Below, one piece after another: positions 8,576-15,193 of a DNA stretch of 64,000 bases (position 1 is its first letter; the number at the start of each line of letters is the position of its first letter). Source of the stretch: Noviherbaspirillum sp. L7-7A. Its GTDB lineage: Bacteria > Pseudomonadota > Gammaproteobacteria > Burkholderiales > Burkholderiaceae_D. The stretch covers positions 3,906,001-3,970,000 of the forward strand of contig NZ_JAHQRJ010000001.1 of NCBI RefSeq assembly GCF_019052805.1, in the 5' to 3' direction. Position numbers and translations under genes: made by a program. The notes under the pieces are model-generated. The model saw only the letters and a list, made by a program, of their open reading frames with translations, ran no database searches and was not told the origin of the DNA.

Positions 8576-9262
8576 TTATTGCATGATCACCGGGCCGCCC
8601 TTGTCCAGCGCGCGCTGCCACGCCGGCCGCGCCGCCACCTTGTCGCGCCAGGCCTGCAGATGCGGCTGCTTGCCCCCGCCCGATGCGCGCGACAGCGCTG
8701 CCTCCACCGCAAAGCTCATCTGGAAGTCCGCCAGGGTGAGCTGGTCGCCGGCGAACCAGGCATGGTGCGACAGATGCTGTTCCATGAACTCCAGCGCGGT
8801 GCTCAGATTGGGGTCGATCAGCGCGGCCTGCACCTTGCCGCACAGTGCGCGGGCGATGGGACGCACGAAGAAAGGCATGGGCTGCGTGGGTATGGTGGTG
8901 AAGACCAGCTTCATCACCAGCCAGTTCATCAGCGAACCTTCGGCGTAGTGCATCCAGAAGCGGCACTGGCGGTGTTCCGGCGTACCGGGCCGTGGCAGCA
9001 GGCCAGGCAGCGCGGCGGCCGCCTCGGCGCCGTAGGTTTCAGCCAGGTATTCCAGGATGGCGCCGGATTCCGCCACCGTGATGCCGCCGTCGGTAATCAC
9101 CGGCGACTTGCCCAGCGGGTGGATGGCCTTCAACGCCGGCGGCGCCAGGCGCGTCTTCGGGTCGCGCTGGTAGCGCACCATTTCATACGGAAGGCCCATT
9201 TCTTCGAGCAGCCAGAGCACGCGCTGGGAGCGCGAGGTTTCGAGGTGGTGCAGTGTGATCAT
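8576..9262 (-). CDS. Glutathione S-transferase family protein
   Basis: 228 residues with the two-domain GST layout. Residues 1-80 are a thioredoxin-like domain: ITLHHLETSRSQRVLWLLEE near the start, then the HPLGKSPVITDGG cis-Pro segment and AESGAILEYL, which binds the glutathione gamma-glutamyl group. The helical C-terminal domain carries DQLTLADFQMSFAVEA. The catalytic residue is probably the Ser in the ETSRSQR loop. Likely detoxification of electrophiles in the cytoplasm; substrate unknown. It lies 39 bp downstream of the methionine aminopeptidase on the same strand, so they may be cotranscribed. Confidence 0.92.
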   Translation of the reverse strand: MITLHHLETSRSQRVLWLLEEMGLPYEMVRYQRDPKTRLAPPALKAIHPLGKSPVITDGGITVAESGAILEYLAETYGAEAAAALPGLLPRPGTPEHRQCRFWMHYAEGSLMNWLVMKLVFTTIPTQPMPFFVRPIARALCGKVQAALIDPNLSTALEFMEQHLSHHAWFAGDQLTLADFQMSFAVEAALSRASGGGKQPHLQAWRDKVAARPAWQRALDKGGPVIMQ

Positions 9263-9301
9263 GGTGGCAGGTGTGGGAGTGAAAGGCCGCTGCGGGCGGG
9301 C

Positions 9302-10069
9302 TTATGCGGCGTCGGGCCAGGGAGTGAGGATTTCTGCGCCGTCATCGGTCACGGCGATCATGTGTTCCCATTGCGCCGACAGTGAGCCGTCGACGGTGAC
9401 GACGGTCCAGCCGTCGCCCAGCTGGCGCACGCCGGCGGCGCCGGCATTGATCATCGGCTCGATGGTGAAGGTCATGCCTTTCTTCAGCAGCAGGCCGGTG
9501 TTGGGCCGGCCGTAATGCAATACCTGCGGCTCCTCGTGGTACACCCGGCCGATGCCATGGCCGCAGTATTCCTTGACCACCGTATAGCCAGCCGCCTCCG
9601 CCAGCGTCTGGATCGCATGACCGACATCGCCCAGCCGCGCGCCGGGACGCACCGCCGCGATGCCGGCCATCATGGCGTCAAAGGTAGTCTGCACCAGCCG
9701 CGTCTGCGCCTCGCCGGGCTGGCCGACATGGAACATGCGGCTGGTGTCGCCATGCCAGCCATCCTTGATCACGGTGACATCGATATTGATGATGTCGCCG
9801 TCCTTGAGCTCCTCGCGGCTGTTCGGTATGCCATGGCAGACCACGCCATTGACCGATGTGCACAGCGTCTTGGGAAAGCCGTGGTAGCCGACATTGGCCG
9901 GCGTGGCTTTCTGCACCTGGCGGATGTAGTCATGGCAGCGCCGGTCCAGCTCCTCGGTGGTCACGCCAGGCACCACATAGGGCTTGATCATGGCCAGCAC
10001 TTCGGCGGCGAGTTGTCCGGCGACGCGCAATTGGGCGATCTGCTTGTCGTTCTTGAGCTTGATGGTCAT
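9302..10069 (-). CDS. map: Methionine aminopeptidase type I
   Basis: Removes the N-terminal methionine from nascent proteins. 255 residues with all five dinuclear-metal ligands visible in order: Asp in INIDVT, Asp in HGDTSR, His in CGHGIG, Glu in TIEPM and Glu in QWEHM. Most betaproteobacteria keep a map gene next to rpsB/tsf; this one is not in that setting, so it may be a second copy (inference). The start ATG at 10069 fits the family N-terminus although the Shine-Dalgarno is weak. Confidence 0.94.
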   Translation of the reverse strand: MTIKLKNDKQIAQLRVAGQLAAEVLAMIKPYVVPGVTTEELDRRCHDYIRQVQKATPANVGYHGFPKTLCTSVNGVVCHGIPNSREELKDGDIINIDVTVIKDGWHGDTSRMFHVGQPGEAQTRLVQTTFDAMMAGIAAVRPGARLGDVGHAIQTLAEAAGYTVVKEYCGHGIGRVYHEEPQVLHYGRPNTGLLLKKGMTFTIEPMINAGAAGVRQLGDGWTVVTVDGSLSAQWEHMIAVTDDGAEILTPWPDAA

Positions 10070-10313
10070 GGGTATTGCGCAGCGTGCGGTAGGGGGAGGG
10101 CGAAACTATAGCAGTCTGGCGCGGGTGGCGCAGGGGAGGGGTTGGGGAGGGCTACCAAGCCTGATAGAGATGGGGATTGGGGGATGAGCGTGGTTTGAAG
10201 GAAGGGGCGGTGTTGCGGTTGCGGTTGCAGTTACGCGTAGCGACAGTTGCAGTTGTCGTTGTCGTTGCCGTTGGTTTTGCCGTTGCTGTTGCTTTTGAAG
10301 TGGCAGGTAAAGT
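10070..10313. repeat. Degenerate GTTGCN hexamer tract upstream of map
   Basis: This stretch has no convincing gene. From about 10211 to 10293 it holds imperfect units such as GTTGCG, GTTGCG, GTTGCA, GTTGTC, GTTGCC and GTTGCT. They are the same hexamer family, in opposite orientation, as the pure CAACTG tract at 10931-11050. The tract therefore looks like a decayed mirror copy at the other end of the same inverted structure. The remaining 10070-10210 is G-rich and holds nothing I can name apart from the map leader. Confidence 0.6.
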
Positions 10314-10600
10314 CCCGTTGAGCGCGCCGTGACGGCGATGCCTGAAGCGGATAAGGTGCGGCGTCTGTTTGAGCGAAGCGCAGCGTAGCGAGTTTAGCCG
10401 CGCCCCGCTTCAGGCATCGCCGTCACGGGGACCCCGCGCAGCGGGGCGCGATCACCGGGTCGCCTTTTCTTGCCTACTTCTTTTGGCGAAGCAAAAGAAG
10501 TAGGTCGCCTGCCGGGGCGAACACCCGGCCTGGTCATGACGGCAGTGCAGTGGCGTTGTTTCACCCGGCGTAAAGGCGTCACTGCGAAGCAGCAGTTGCT
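10314..10600 (+). repeat. Multi-hairpin intergenic element, copy A
   Basis: Begins with CCCGTTGAGCGCGCCGTG. Stem 1 pairs 10327-10350 with 10405-10428, a perfect 24 bp arm pair enclosing a loop with AAGGTGCGGCGTCTGTTTGA. Next come a CCCCGC-GCA-GCGGGG hairpin (about 10432-10446), stem 2 CTACTTCTTTTG/CAAAAGAAGTAG around a GCGAAG loop (10474-10503), and a small stem GCCGGG/CCCGGC (10511-10529). The right limit is approximate. Copy B is inverted at about 10640-10925. The element carries no transposase. Related palindromes are widespread in Burkholderiales and Xanthomonadales, so it is probably a non-autonomous repeat. Confidence 0.8.
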
Positions 10601-10639
10601 TTTGACGTTCGCAGTTCGCATCGTAACGACGAACGTCAA

Positions 10640-10925
10640 CGTCAACGACGACAGTGCTGCCCGTGCCTTGCCGGGTGACGCAAGACGGATGCACTGCCGT
10701 GGGGACAAGCCGGGAGTCCGTCCCGGCGGCCGGGTCACTTTTTTTGCTTCGCCAAAAAAAGTAACCAAAAAAAGGCGACCCGGTGATCGCGCCCCGCTGC
10801 GCGGGGATCCCGTGTCAGCGGTACCCGGAGCGGGGCGCGGCTAAACTCGCTCCGCTTCGCTCCACTCAAACAGACGCCGCACCTTTTCCCGCTCCGGGTA
10901 CCGCTGACACGGCGCGCTCAACGGG
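10640..10925 (-). repeat. Multi-hairpin intergenic element, copy B (inverted)
   Basis: Inverted copy of the element at 10314-10600. Its outer end is the same CCCGTTGAGCGCGCCGTG (read on the minus strand from 10925). Stem 1 pairs 10810-10834 with 10888-10912 over 25 perfect base pairs, but its sequence differs almost completely from stem 1 of copy A. The enclosed loop is conserved, differing mainly in a short GAGC-rich segment. Stem 2 is ACTTTTTTTG/CAAAAAAAGT (10737-10746 with 10753-10762) around the same GCGAAG loop. The small stem is at 10709-10727. The inner limit is approximate. Confidence 0.8.
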
Positions 10926-10930
10926 ATTTC

Positions 10931-11050
10931 ACTGCAACGGCAACGGCAACGGCAACTGCAACTGCAACTGCAACTGCAACTGCAACTGCAACTGCAACTG
11001 CAACTGCAACTGCAACTGCAACTGCAACTGCAACTGCAACTGCAACTGCA
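10931..11050 (+). repeat. Hexanucleotide microsatellite, 20 tandem units
   Basis: Twenty perfect-length units of six bases: unit 1 ACTGCA, units 2-4 ACGGCA, units 5-20 ACTGCA (16 identical copies, 96 bp). It directly abuts copy B of the inverted element and ends 96 bp before the osmC start. Low-complexity reading frames across it (alternating Asn-Cys or Ser-Cys) are not genes. Six-base slippage would change the spacing between the upstream DNA and osmC without a frame effect. The repeat number should be variable between isolates. Confidence 0.95.
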
Positions 11051-11090
11051 CCGCCACTTTCGCAAATTGCAATTATTTCAGCCATCCGTT

Positions 11091-11120
11091 GTCTGAGTCA
11101 GACGCCGCCAGCCGGCGGCG
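11091..11120 (+). promoter_or_regulatory. Palindrome and hairpin in the osmC leader
   Basis: GTCTGA-G-TCAGAC (11091-11103) is a perfect 13 bp odd palindrome. It abuts CGCCGCC-AGCC-GGCGGCG (11103-11120), a 7 bp GC hairpin. Both lie 27-56 bp before the osmC start, where an operator or mRNA leader structure would be expected. No regulator can be named from sequence alone. Confidence 0.4.
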
Positions 11121-11146
11121 CGTTAATCAGTGACGATGGAGGATAC

Positions 11147-11575
11147 ATGACAGTCAAAAAGGCATGGGCGGTATGGCGTGGCGGCATCAAGGATGGCGGC
11201 GGCACGATTTCCACCGAAACCGGCGTACTTAAGGAAGCACCCTATGGCTTCAAGTCGCGCTTCGAGGACGGCCCCGGCACCAATCCGGAAGAACTGATCG
11301 GCGCCGCGCACGCTGGCTGCTTTTCCATGGCGCTGTCGCTGATGCTGGGCGAAGCCGGCCTGAAGCCGGAACAGATCGATACCCACGCAGCCATCACCCT
11401 GGAAAAGTCAGCCGACGGATTCGACATCACCGCCAGCCACCTCACCGTGGTGGCACGCATTCCCGGCGCCGATCAGGCGAAGTTCGAAGAGATCGCCAAC
11501 AAGGCAAAGGCCGGCTGCCCGGTTTCCAAGGTGCTCAACGCCAATATCACGATGGACGCCAGGCTGGAAGGCTGA
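11147..11575 (+). CDS. osmC: OsmC-family peroxiredoxin
   Basis: Cytoplasmic thiol peroxidase that reduces organic hydroperoxides. 142 residues, normal length. NPEELIGAAHAGCFSMALS (about 43-61) contains the peroxidatic Cys and AKAGCPVSKVLNANI (about 121-135) the resolving Cys, the two-cysteine layout of OsmC. GGAGGATAC precedes the ATG. The leader holds the hexamer microsatellite, a 13 bp palindrome and a GC hairpin, so regulation may be unusual. OsmC proteins are generally stress-induced. Single gene. Confidence 0.95.
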   Translation: MTVKKAWAVWRGGIKDGGGTISTETGVLKEAPYGFKSRFEDGPGTNPEELIGAAHAGCFSMALSLMLGEAGLKPEQIDTHAAITLEKSADGFDITASHLTVVARIPGADQAKFEEIANKAKAGCPVSKVLNANITMDARLEG

Positions 11576-11710
11576 CCGCCCCTCATCCACCAGCGCCGGG
11601 CATGCACTCGCTCGCCCGGCCACCATCCACCTGGCCGCGGCGCTGCATGCGCCTGCACCCTCCATTTAATTGATATAGAGCAATCTATTTCCTGCTGGAT
11701 AAAATTTCTA
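11576..11710 (+). other. Intergenic stretch between osmC and the riboswitch promoter
   Basis: No gene. It contains a short GCCGGGC...GCCCGGC hairpin shortly after the osmC stop without a T-run, then an AT-rich segment. TGCTGG at 11693-11698 is the left half of an inverted repeat whose right half, CCAGCA at 11714-11719, overlaps the -35 box of the following promoter. This could be an operator. Confidence 0.35.
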
Positions 11711-11739
11711 TTGCCAGCAAGAAATATGTTCGCTAGTAT
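11711..11739 (+). promoter_or_regulatory. Sigma-70 promoter of the riboswitch/subtilase transcript
   Basis: TTGCCA at 11711-11716 and TAGTAT at 11734-11739 are separated by exactly 17 bp. The predicted transcription start, about 7 bp downstream (near 11746), falls at the 5' edge of the riboswitch aptamer (11744). That placement supports both predictions. Confidence 0.65.
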
Positions 11740-11743
11740 TGGC

Positions 11744-11840
11744 GCGTGGTCTGAAAAGGCAAACCTGGCGAAAGCCAGGGACGCAAAGTCATCGGTCTAC
11801 CGGGCAAAACGCCCTATGACGGCAGGACTGCCAGACACGC
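11744..11840 (+). ncRNA. Cyclic di-GMP class I riboswitch (GEMM-I)
   Basis: The conserved GEMM-I blocks appear in order. P1 5' strand GCGTGGTCTG (11744-11753); GGCAAACC; P2 TGGC-GAAA-GCCA with its GAAA tetraloop (11766-11777); GGGACGCAAAG; GGTCTA; a variable GGGC-AAAA-CGCCC tip; TATGAcgGCAGGacTGCC containing the tetraloop-receptor UAUG; and the P1 3' strand CAGACACGC (11832-11840), which closes P1 with one bulged G. P3 pairs GTCAT with ATGAC. The aptamer senses c-di-GMP. It lies in the 5' leader of the subtilase gene, with no intrinsic terminator before the start codon, so control is probably at translation. Confidence 0.93.
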
Positions 11841-11847
11841 CGCCAGT

Positions 11848-11975
11848 GGGTTCCTTTGCACGTTCAAAGTACCAGTCTTCCATACCGGGGTCGCCACAAC
11901 TCCGGCAGACATGCGCTGACGGCGTATCCAAGCAGTTCTGTCCAGGTACCGCTTCTAAACCTTGGACAGGAACTC
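11848..11975 (+). promoter_or_regulatory. Possible expression platform: anti-Shine-Dalgarno and hairpin
   Basis: GGGTTCCT at 11848-11855, 8 nt after the aptamer, can pair with AGGAACTC at 11968-11975, which contains the Shine-Dalgarno of the subtilase (8 bp, one G-U). A separate local hairpin, TGTCCA-GGT (11939-11947) with ACC-T-TGGACA (11959-11968), ends at the first base of the Shine-Dalgarno. These suggest that ligand binding controls ribosome access, but whether c-di-GMP turns the gene on or off cannot be told from the sequence. Confidence 0.5.
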
Positions 11976-11978
11976 ATC

Positions 11979-13820
11979 ATGAACCAGCAAAATGCATCGA
12001 AGTTCGTAAGACACAGAAACAGCCATTCCTTCCTGCGCCAGCGCGCCATCGACCTGGCCTGCCAGGCAGCCTTCCTGCTGCCTTCCATGCTGGTCGGCGC
12101 AGCCGTCCTGCAGGCGCCGGCAGCCATTGCGGCGCAGCCGGTGGCCAACAGCGCCGAGCAGTATGCCCGCGGCCGCATACTGGTGATGCCGCGCGCCGGC
12201 CTGAGCGAAGCCGAATTCGTCAAGGCACTGGCGCCGCACGGCGGCCGTGGCAAGAAAATCGGCCAGAGCGACCTGCACGTTGTCGAACTGCCGGCCAATG
12301 CTTCCGAAAAAGCCGTGGTGGAGCGCCTGAGCCGCCATCCGCATATCAAGTTCGCCGAACTCGACCGTCTGGTCAAACCCAACTTCGTCAGCAACGATCC
12401 CTACATGGGCAGCGAATGGCACCTGAACAAGGTTGGCGCCACCACTGCCTGGGACACCACCCAGGGCGCGGGCGTGATCATCGCGATCCTGGATTCGGGC
12501 GTCGATGGCACGCACCCGGACCTGGCGCCGCAGATGGTGCCCGGCTATAACTTCTACGACAACAACACCAACACGTCCGACGTCAACGGCCATGGCACCG
12601 CAGTGGCCGGCGTGGCGGCTGCCGCCACCAACAATGCGCTGGGCGTGGCCGGCGTGGCAGGCCAGGCCAAGATCATGCCTGTGCGTATCGCCGACGCCAA
12701 TGCCTATGCCTACTACAGCACCATCGCCAAGGGCGTCACCTATGCCGCCGACAATGGCGCGCGCGTGGTCAACTGCAGCTACGGCGGCGTGGCCGGCAGT
12801 TCCACCATCCAGAGCGCGGCGCAGTACCTGAAGAACAAGGGCGGCCTGATGTTCGTCTCGGCCGGCAATAACGGCGTCGATGAAAACATCACGCCGACCA
12901 CCACCATGATCGCGGTGTCGGCTACTGATGAGAATGACTATCGCACCAGCTGGTCCAGCTACGGCAACTTCGTCTCGATGGCGGCGCCCGGCATCACCTA
13001 CACCACCAGCCGCGGCGGTTACTACGACAACTGGCAGGGCACGTCCTTCTCCAGCCCGCTGACGGCTGGCGTGGCGGCGCTGATGATGGCGGCCAAGCCC
13101 TCGCTGGGCAGCGCCGACATCGAGAAGCTGATGTTCTCCACCGCCGTCGACATCGGCGCCGCCGGCCGTGACATCTACTACGGCTACGGCCGGGTCAATG
13201 CCGCCGCCGCGGTGCAGGCAGCGGTCAACACCACGGTAGCCGTGGACACCCAGGCGCCGGCGGTGTCGATTTCCAATCCGATCGCCTATGCCAGCGTCAC
13301 CGGCGTGGTGCCGGTCAATGTCAGCGCCACGGACAACGTCGGCGTGGCGCGGGTGGAACTGAAGGTCAATGGCAGCACGGTGTCAGTCGACAGCGCCGCG
13401 CCGTTCGCCTTCAGCTGGGACTCGGCCAGCGTGCCCAACGGCATGGCCAACCTGGTGGCATACGCCTATGACGCCGCCGGCAACGTGGCCGCATCGACCA
13501 CGGTCGCGGTCAACGTGGCCAACGGCACGACCGTGGTGGCAAACGACACCACCGCACCGAAGGTGAAGATCGCCAACCCGGTGTCGGGCAAGGTCTCGGG
13601 CAATGTGTCGGTCAGCAGCAGCGCCGAGGACGACAGCGGCGCTGCCGGCATCACCCAGTGGATCTATATCGACGGCACCCTGGTTGCCACCGGCAAGGGC
13701 TCCAGCCTGGCTTACAACTGGAACACCCGCAAGGCCAGCAAGGGCACCCACGCCATTGCGGTGACGGCGCGCGATGCGGCGGGCAATACGAGCACGACCT
13801 CGGTGAGCGTGATGAACTGA
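11979..13820 (+). CDS. Secreted subtilisin-like serine protease (S8) with two Ig-like domains
   Basis: 613 residues from the ATG at 11979, supported by AGGAA upstream; an upstream in-frame start would lie inside the riboswitch leader. A signal-like hydrophobic stretch ends near APAAIAAQ (about 53). An I9-like propeptide (about 60-130) follows. The catalytic triad is Asp in AILDSGVDGTHPDL (about 172), His in NGHGTAVAG (about 205) and Ser in GTSFSSPLTAG (about 356), with the oxyanion Asn in SAGNNG (about 297). The C-terminus (about 415-613) holds two Ig-like domains, each starting near TxAPxVxIxNP. Probably exported and matrix- or surface-acting; transcript sensed by c-di-GMP. Confidence 0.94.
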   Translation: MNQQNASKFVRHRNSHSFLRQRAIDLACQAAFLLPSMLVGAAVLQAPAAIAAQPVANSAEQYARGRILVMPRAGLSEAEFVKALAPHGGRGKKIGQSDLHVVELPANASEKAVVERLSRHPHIKFAELDRLVKPNFVSNDPYMGSEWHLNKVGATTAWDTTQGAGVIIAILDSGVDGTHPDLAPQMVPGYNFYDNNTNTSDVNGHGTAVAGVAAAATNNALGVAGVAGQAKIMPVRIADANAYAYYSTIAKGVTYAADNGARVVNCSYGGVAGSSTIQSAAQYLKNKGGLMFVSAGNNGVDENITPTTTMIAVSATDENDYRTSWSSYGNFVSMAAPGITYTTSRGGYYDNWQGTSFSSPLTAGVAALMMAAKPSLGSADIEKLMFSTAVDIGAAGRDIYYGYGRVNAAAAVQAAVNTTVAVDTQAPAVSISNPIAYASVTGVVPVNVSATDNVGVARVELKVNGSTVSVDSAAPFAFSWDSASVPNGMANLVAYAYDAAGNVAASTTVAVNVANGTTVVANDTTAPKVKIANPVSGKVSGNVSVSSSAEDDSGAAGITQWIYIDGTLVATGKGSSLAYNWNTRKASKGTHAIAVTARDAAGNTSTTSVSVMN

Positions 13821-13917
13821 GTATCTGAGGCAGGAAGGCAATAAAAAGCCTGGTGCCGCAAGCAAGCCGGCATCAGGCGAATGAACTTCCTGGAAGTCTT
13901 GTTTTGTCTGTTTTTAT

Positions 13918-13944
13918 GTCATCCGCGGGAGCGGATGACTTTTT
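13918..13944 (+). terminator. Intrinsic terminator after the subtilase
   Basis: GTCATCCGC (13918-13926), loop GGGA, GCGGATGAC (13931-13939), then TTTTT: a perfect 9 bp stem with a T-run. It lies about 100 bp after the subtilase stop. The stem is symmetrical, so weak action on the converging PEP-CTERM transcript is possible. Confidence 0.85.
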
Positions 13945-13974
13945 GCTTTATCGACGCCGGTTGCAGAGTGCCGT

Positions 13975-14676
13975 TCAGCCTTGCTGAGCCGCCTTGCGCC
14001 TGGCCGCAAAACCCATTCCCAGCAAGCCCAGGCCAAGCATGGCGATCGTGCCTGGCTCGGGAACGCTGGTGGACGGGCCGCCGGGGTTGCCCGCCAGGGC
14101 TACATAAAATGTTTCCTGGCCACCGGTGGCATTAATTGCATGTGCCAGCAGTCCGATACGATTAGTTGGCGTTTCAAACGCTGATTTGGCGCTGATTATG
14201 TCTGCAGCGTCGAGGCCAAAGACAAAGCCCGCACTGCCGGTGCCGGGCTCCGTGCTGTCAAATACGACTTGCGTGAAAGCGCCTGATTGAAACAGCGCTG
14301 TTCCTCCGCTGGCTGAGAATATGTACAGGATCAGGTCGGTCAGGGTGATGGAGTCGCTTGCCGGTTCTGTGGCATTGAATACGACCCGCAGATTGGCCGG
14401 ATCGCTCAGGCCCAGTTGTCCCAGGCTGAGTGTTTGCGTCTGGGATGCGTTTACATCGCCACTCTTCACATCTGCAGTGCCATTCCATACAACACTTCCA
14501 AGCTCGGTGCTTGAATTGCTTGGACTGCTGATGGTAAGGACCGTATTGACAGCGCCCAATCCGGTTCCACTGATCGTTTCACCATCCAGATAAATCAGGG
14601 CCGCGTGTGCTGGTAATGCAGCAGAGAGCAGGCTAGACGCCATTAGCATGCCGGCAAGTAGTTTTTTAAGATGCAT
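13975..14676 (-). CDS. PEP-CTERM sorting-domain protein
   Basis: Exported protein of 233 residues processed by an exosortase and linked to exopolysaccharide. Signal peptide MHLKKLLAGMLMASSLL...ALPAHA at the N-terminus; C-terminal VPEPGTIAMLGLGLLGMGFA followed by ARRKAAQQG is the PEP motif, transmembrane helix and basic tail. The middle is a beta-rich, Thr/Ser/Asn-rich domain with no recognised catalytic site and no cysteines after the signal peptide. AGGGGA precedes the ATG at 14676. No exosortase gene is in the window. The upstream DNA carries a sigma-54-type promoter. Confidence 0.93.
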   Translation of the reverse strand: MHLKKLLAGMLMASSLLSAALPAHAALIYLDGETISGTGLGAVNTVLTISSPSNSSTELGSVVWNGTADVKSGDVNASQTQTLSLGQLGLSDPANLRVVFNATEPASDSITLTDLILYIFSASGGTALFQSGAFTQVVFDSTEPGTGSAGFVFGLDAADIISAKSAFETPTNRIGLLAHAINATGGQETFYVALAGNPGGPSTSVPEPGTIAMLGLGLLGMGFAARRKAAQQG

Positions 14677-14797
14677 GAAATTCCCCTGAAAGTTTAAGGT
14701 TCTGCAACGATTACGGTCGTGTTCCATTCAGGAGAAAGGTGTCCTGGAATGAAATTAGAAAGACAACGCTCGACGGGAACATTGCCTTTCTTGCATG

Positions 14798-14813
14798 AGC
14801 ATAGAACGTGCCT
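14798..14813 (-). promoter_or_regulatory. Sigma-54 (RpoN) promoter of the PEP-CTERM gene
   Basis: On the minus strand AGGCACGTTCTATGCT matches the -24/-12 consensus TGGCACGNNNNTTGCW at 10 of 12 fixed positions with the obligatory GG-N10-GC spacing. The predicted start is near 14787, giving a leader of about 110 nt. Sigma-54 control of PEP-CTERM genes is known in other betaproteobacteria, which raises the likelihood. Confidence 0.68.
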
Positions 14814-14874
14814 ACAGGGAAAAATGTGGATAAACAAAGACTTAAGAGAATTTCTCAGCCTATTATTGCCAGGC

Positions 14875-15065
14875 TGTAAAGCTTGTCGACTTTTGGTTTC
14901 ATTAAATGTAAATTTTTTTTAACCACTAGTTTTGCCGTAATCGACAATAAGAACAACTACTCATAGGCAAAAAGTTTTTTATTACCAATAGATTGTTAAA
15001 AGCAATTTTCCTCCGGGAATTTATATCGTTTTTGCAACTTTTTTTAAGTGTAAGTTTTCCCGACA
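14875..15065. promoter_or_regulatory. Two TGTAA-N7-CGAC sites upstream of the sigma-54 promoter
   Basis: TGTAA-N7-CGAC occurs at 14875-14890 and again at 15049-15064, about 60 and 235 bp upstream of the -24 element. Such distances are usual for enhancer sites of sigma-54 activators. In PEP-CTERM systems the response regulator PrsR would be a candidate. This is inference; the rest of 14677-15193 is AT-rich and holds no gene I can support. Confidence 0.4.
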
Positions 15066-15193
15066 CATCCTGGAGTCATAGCGTTCTACGCGCCTCCTTC
15101 AAGAAAGTGACTTTCCGTAACTCGCTGAAACGCCGCCACGACTCCAACGCCATGGCTCCATATGGCAAGCAATGAAAGACCGGATTTCCAGCC

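Noticed and set aside
10394-10844. Two similar small reading frames, one on each strand, across the inverted element
   Set aside because: They are similar only because the DNA is an inverted repeat; their sequence encodes the hairpin stems, and no start signals or family exist.
10314-10925. Insertion sequence or transposon
   Set aside because: Inverted-repeat layout is present but no transposase, no clear target duplication was found, and the repeats are structured rather than simple termini.
10931-11050. CRISPR-like array
   Set aside because: Repeat unit is six bases with no spacers and no cas genes.
10783-11133. Asn-Cys and Ser-Cys repeat peptides across the hexamer tract
   Set aside because: Direct translation of ACTGCA repeats; no coding evidence.
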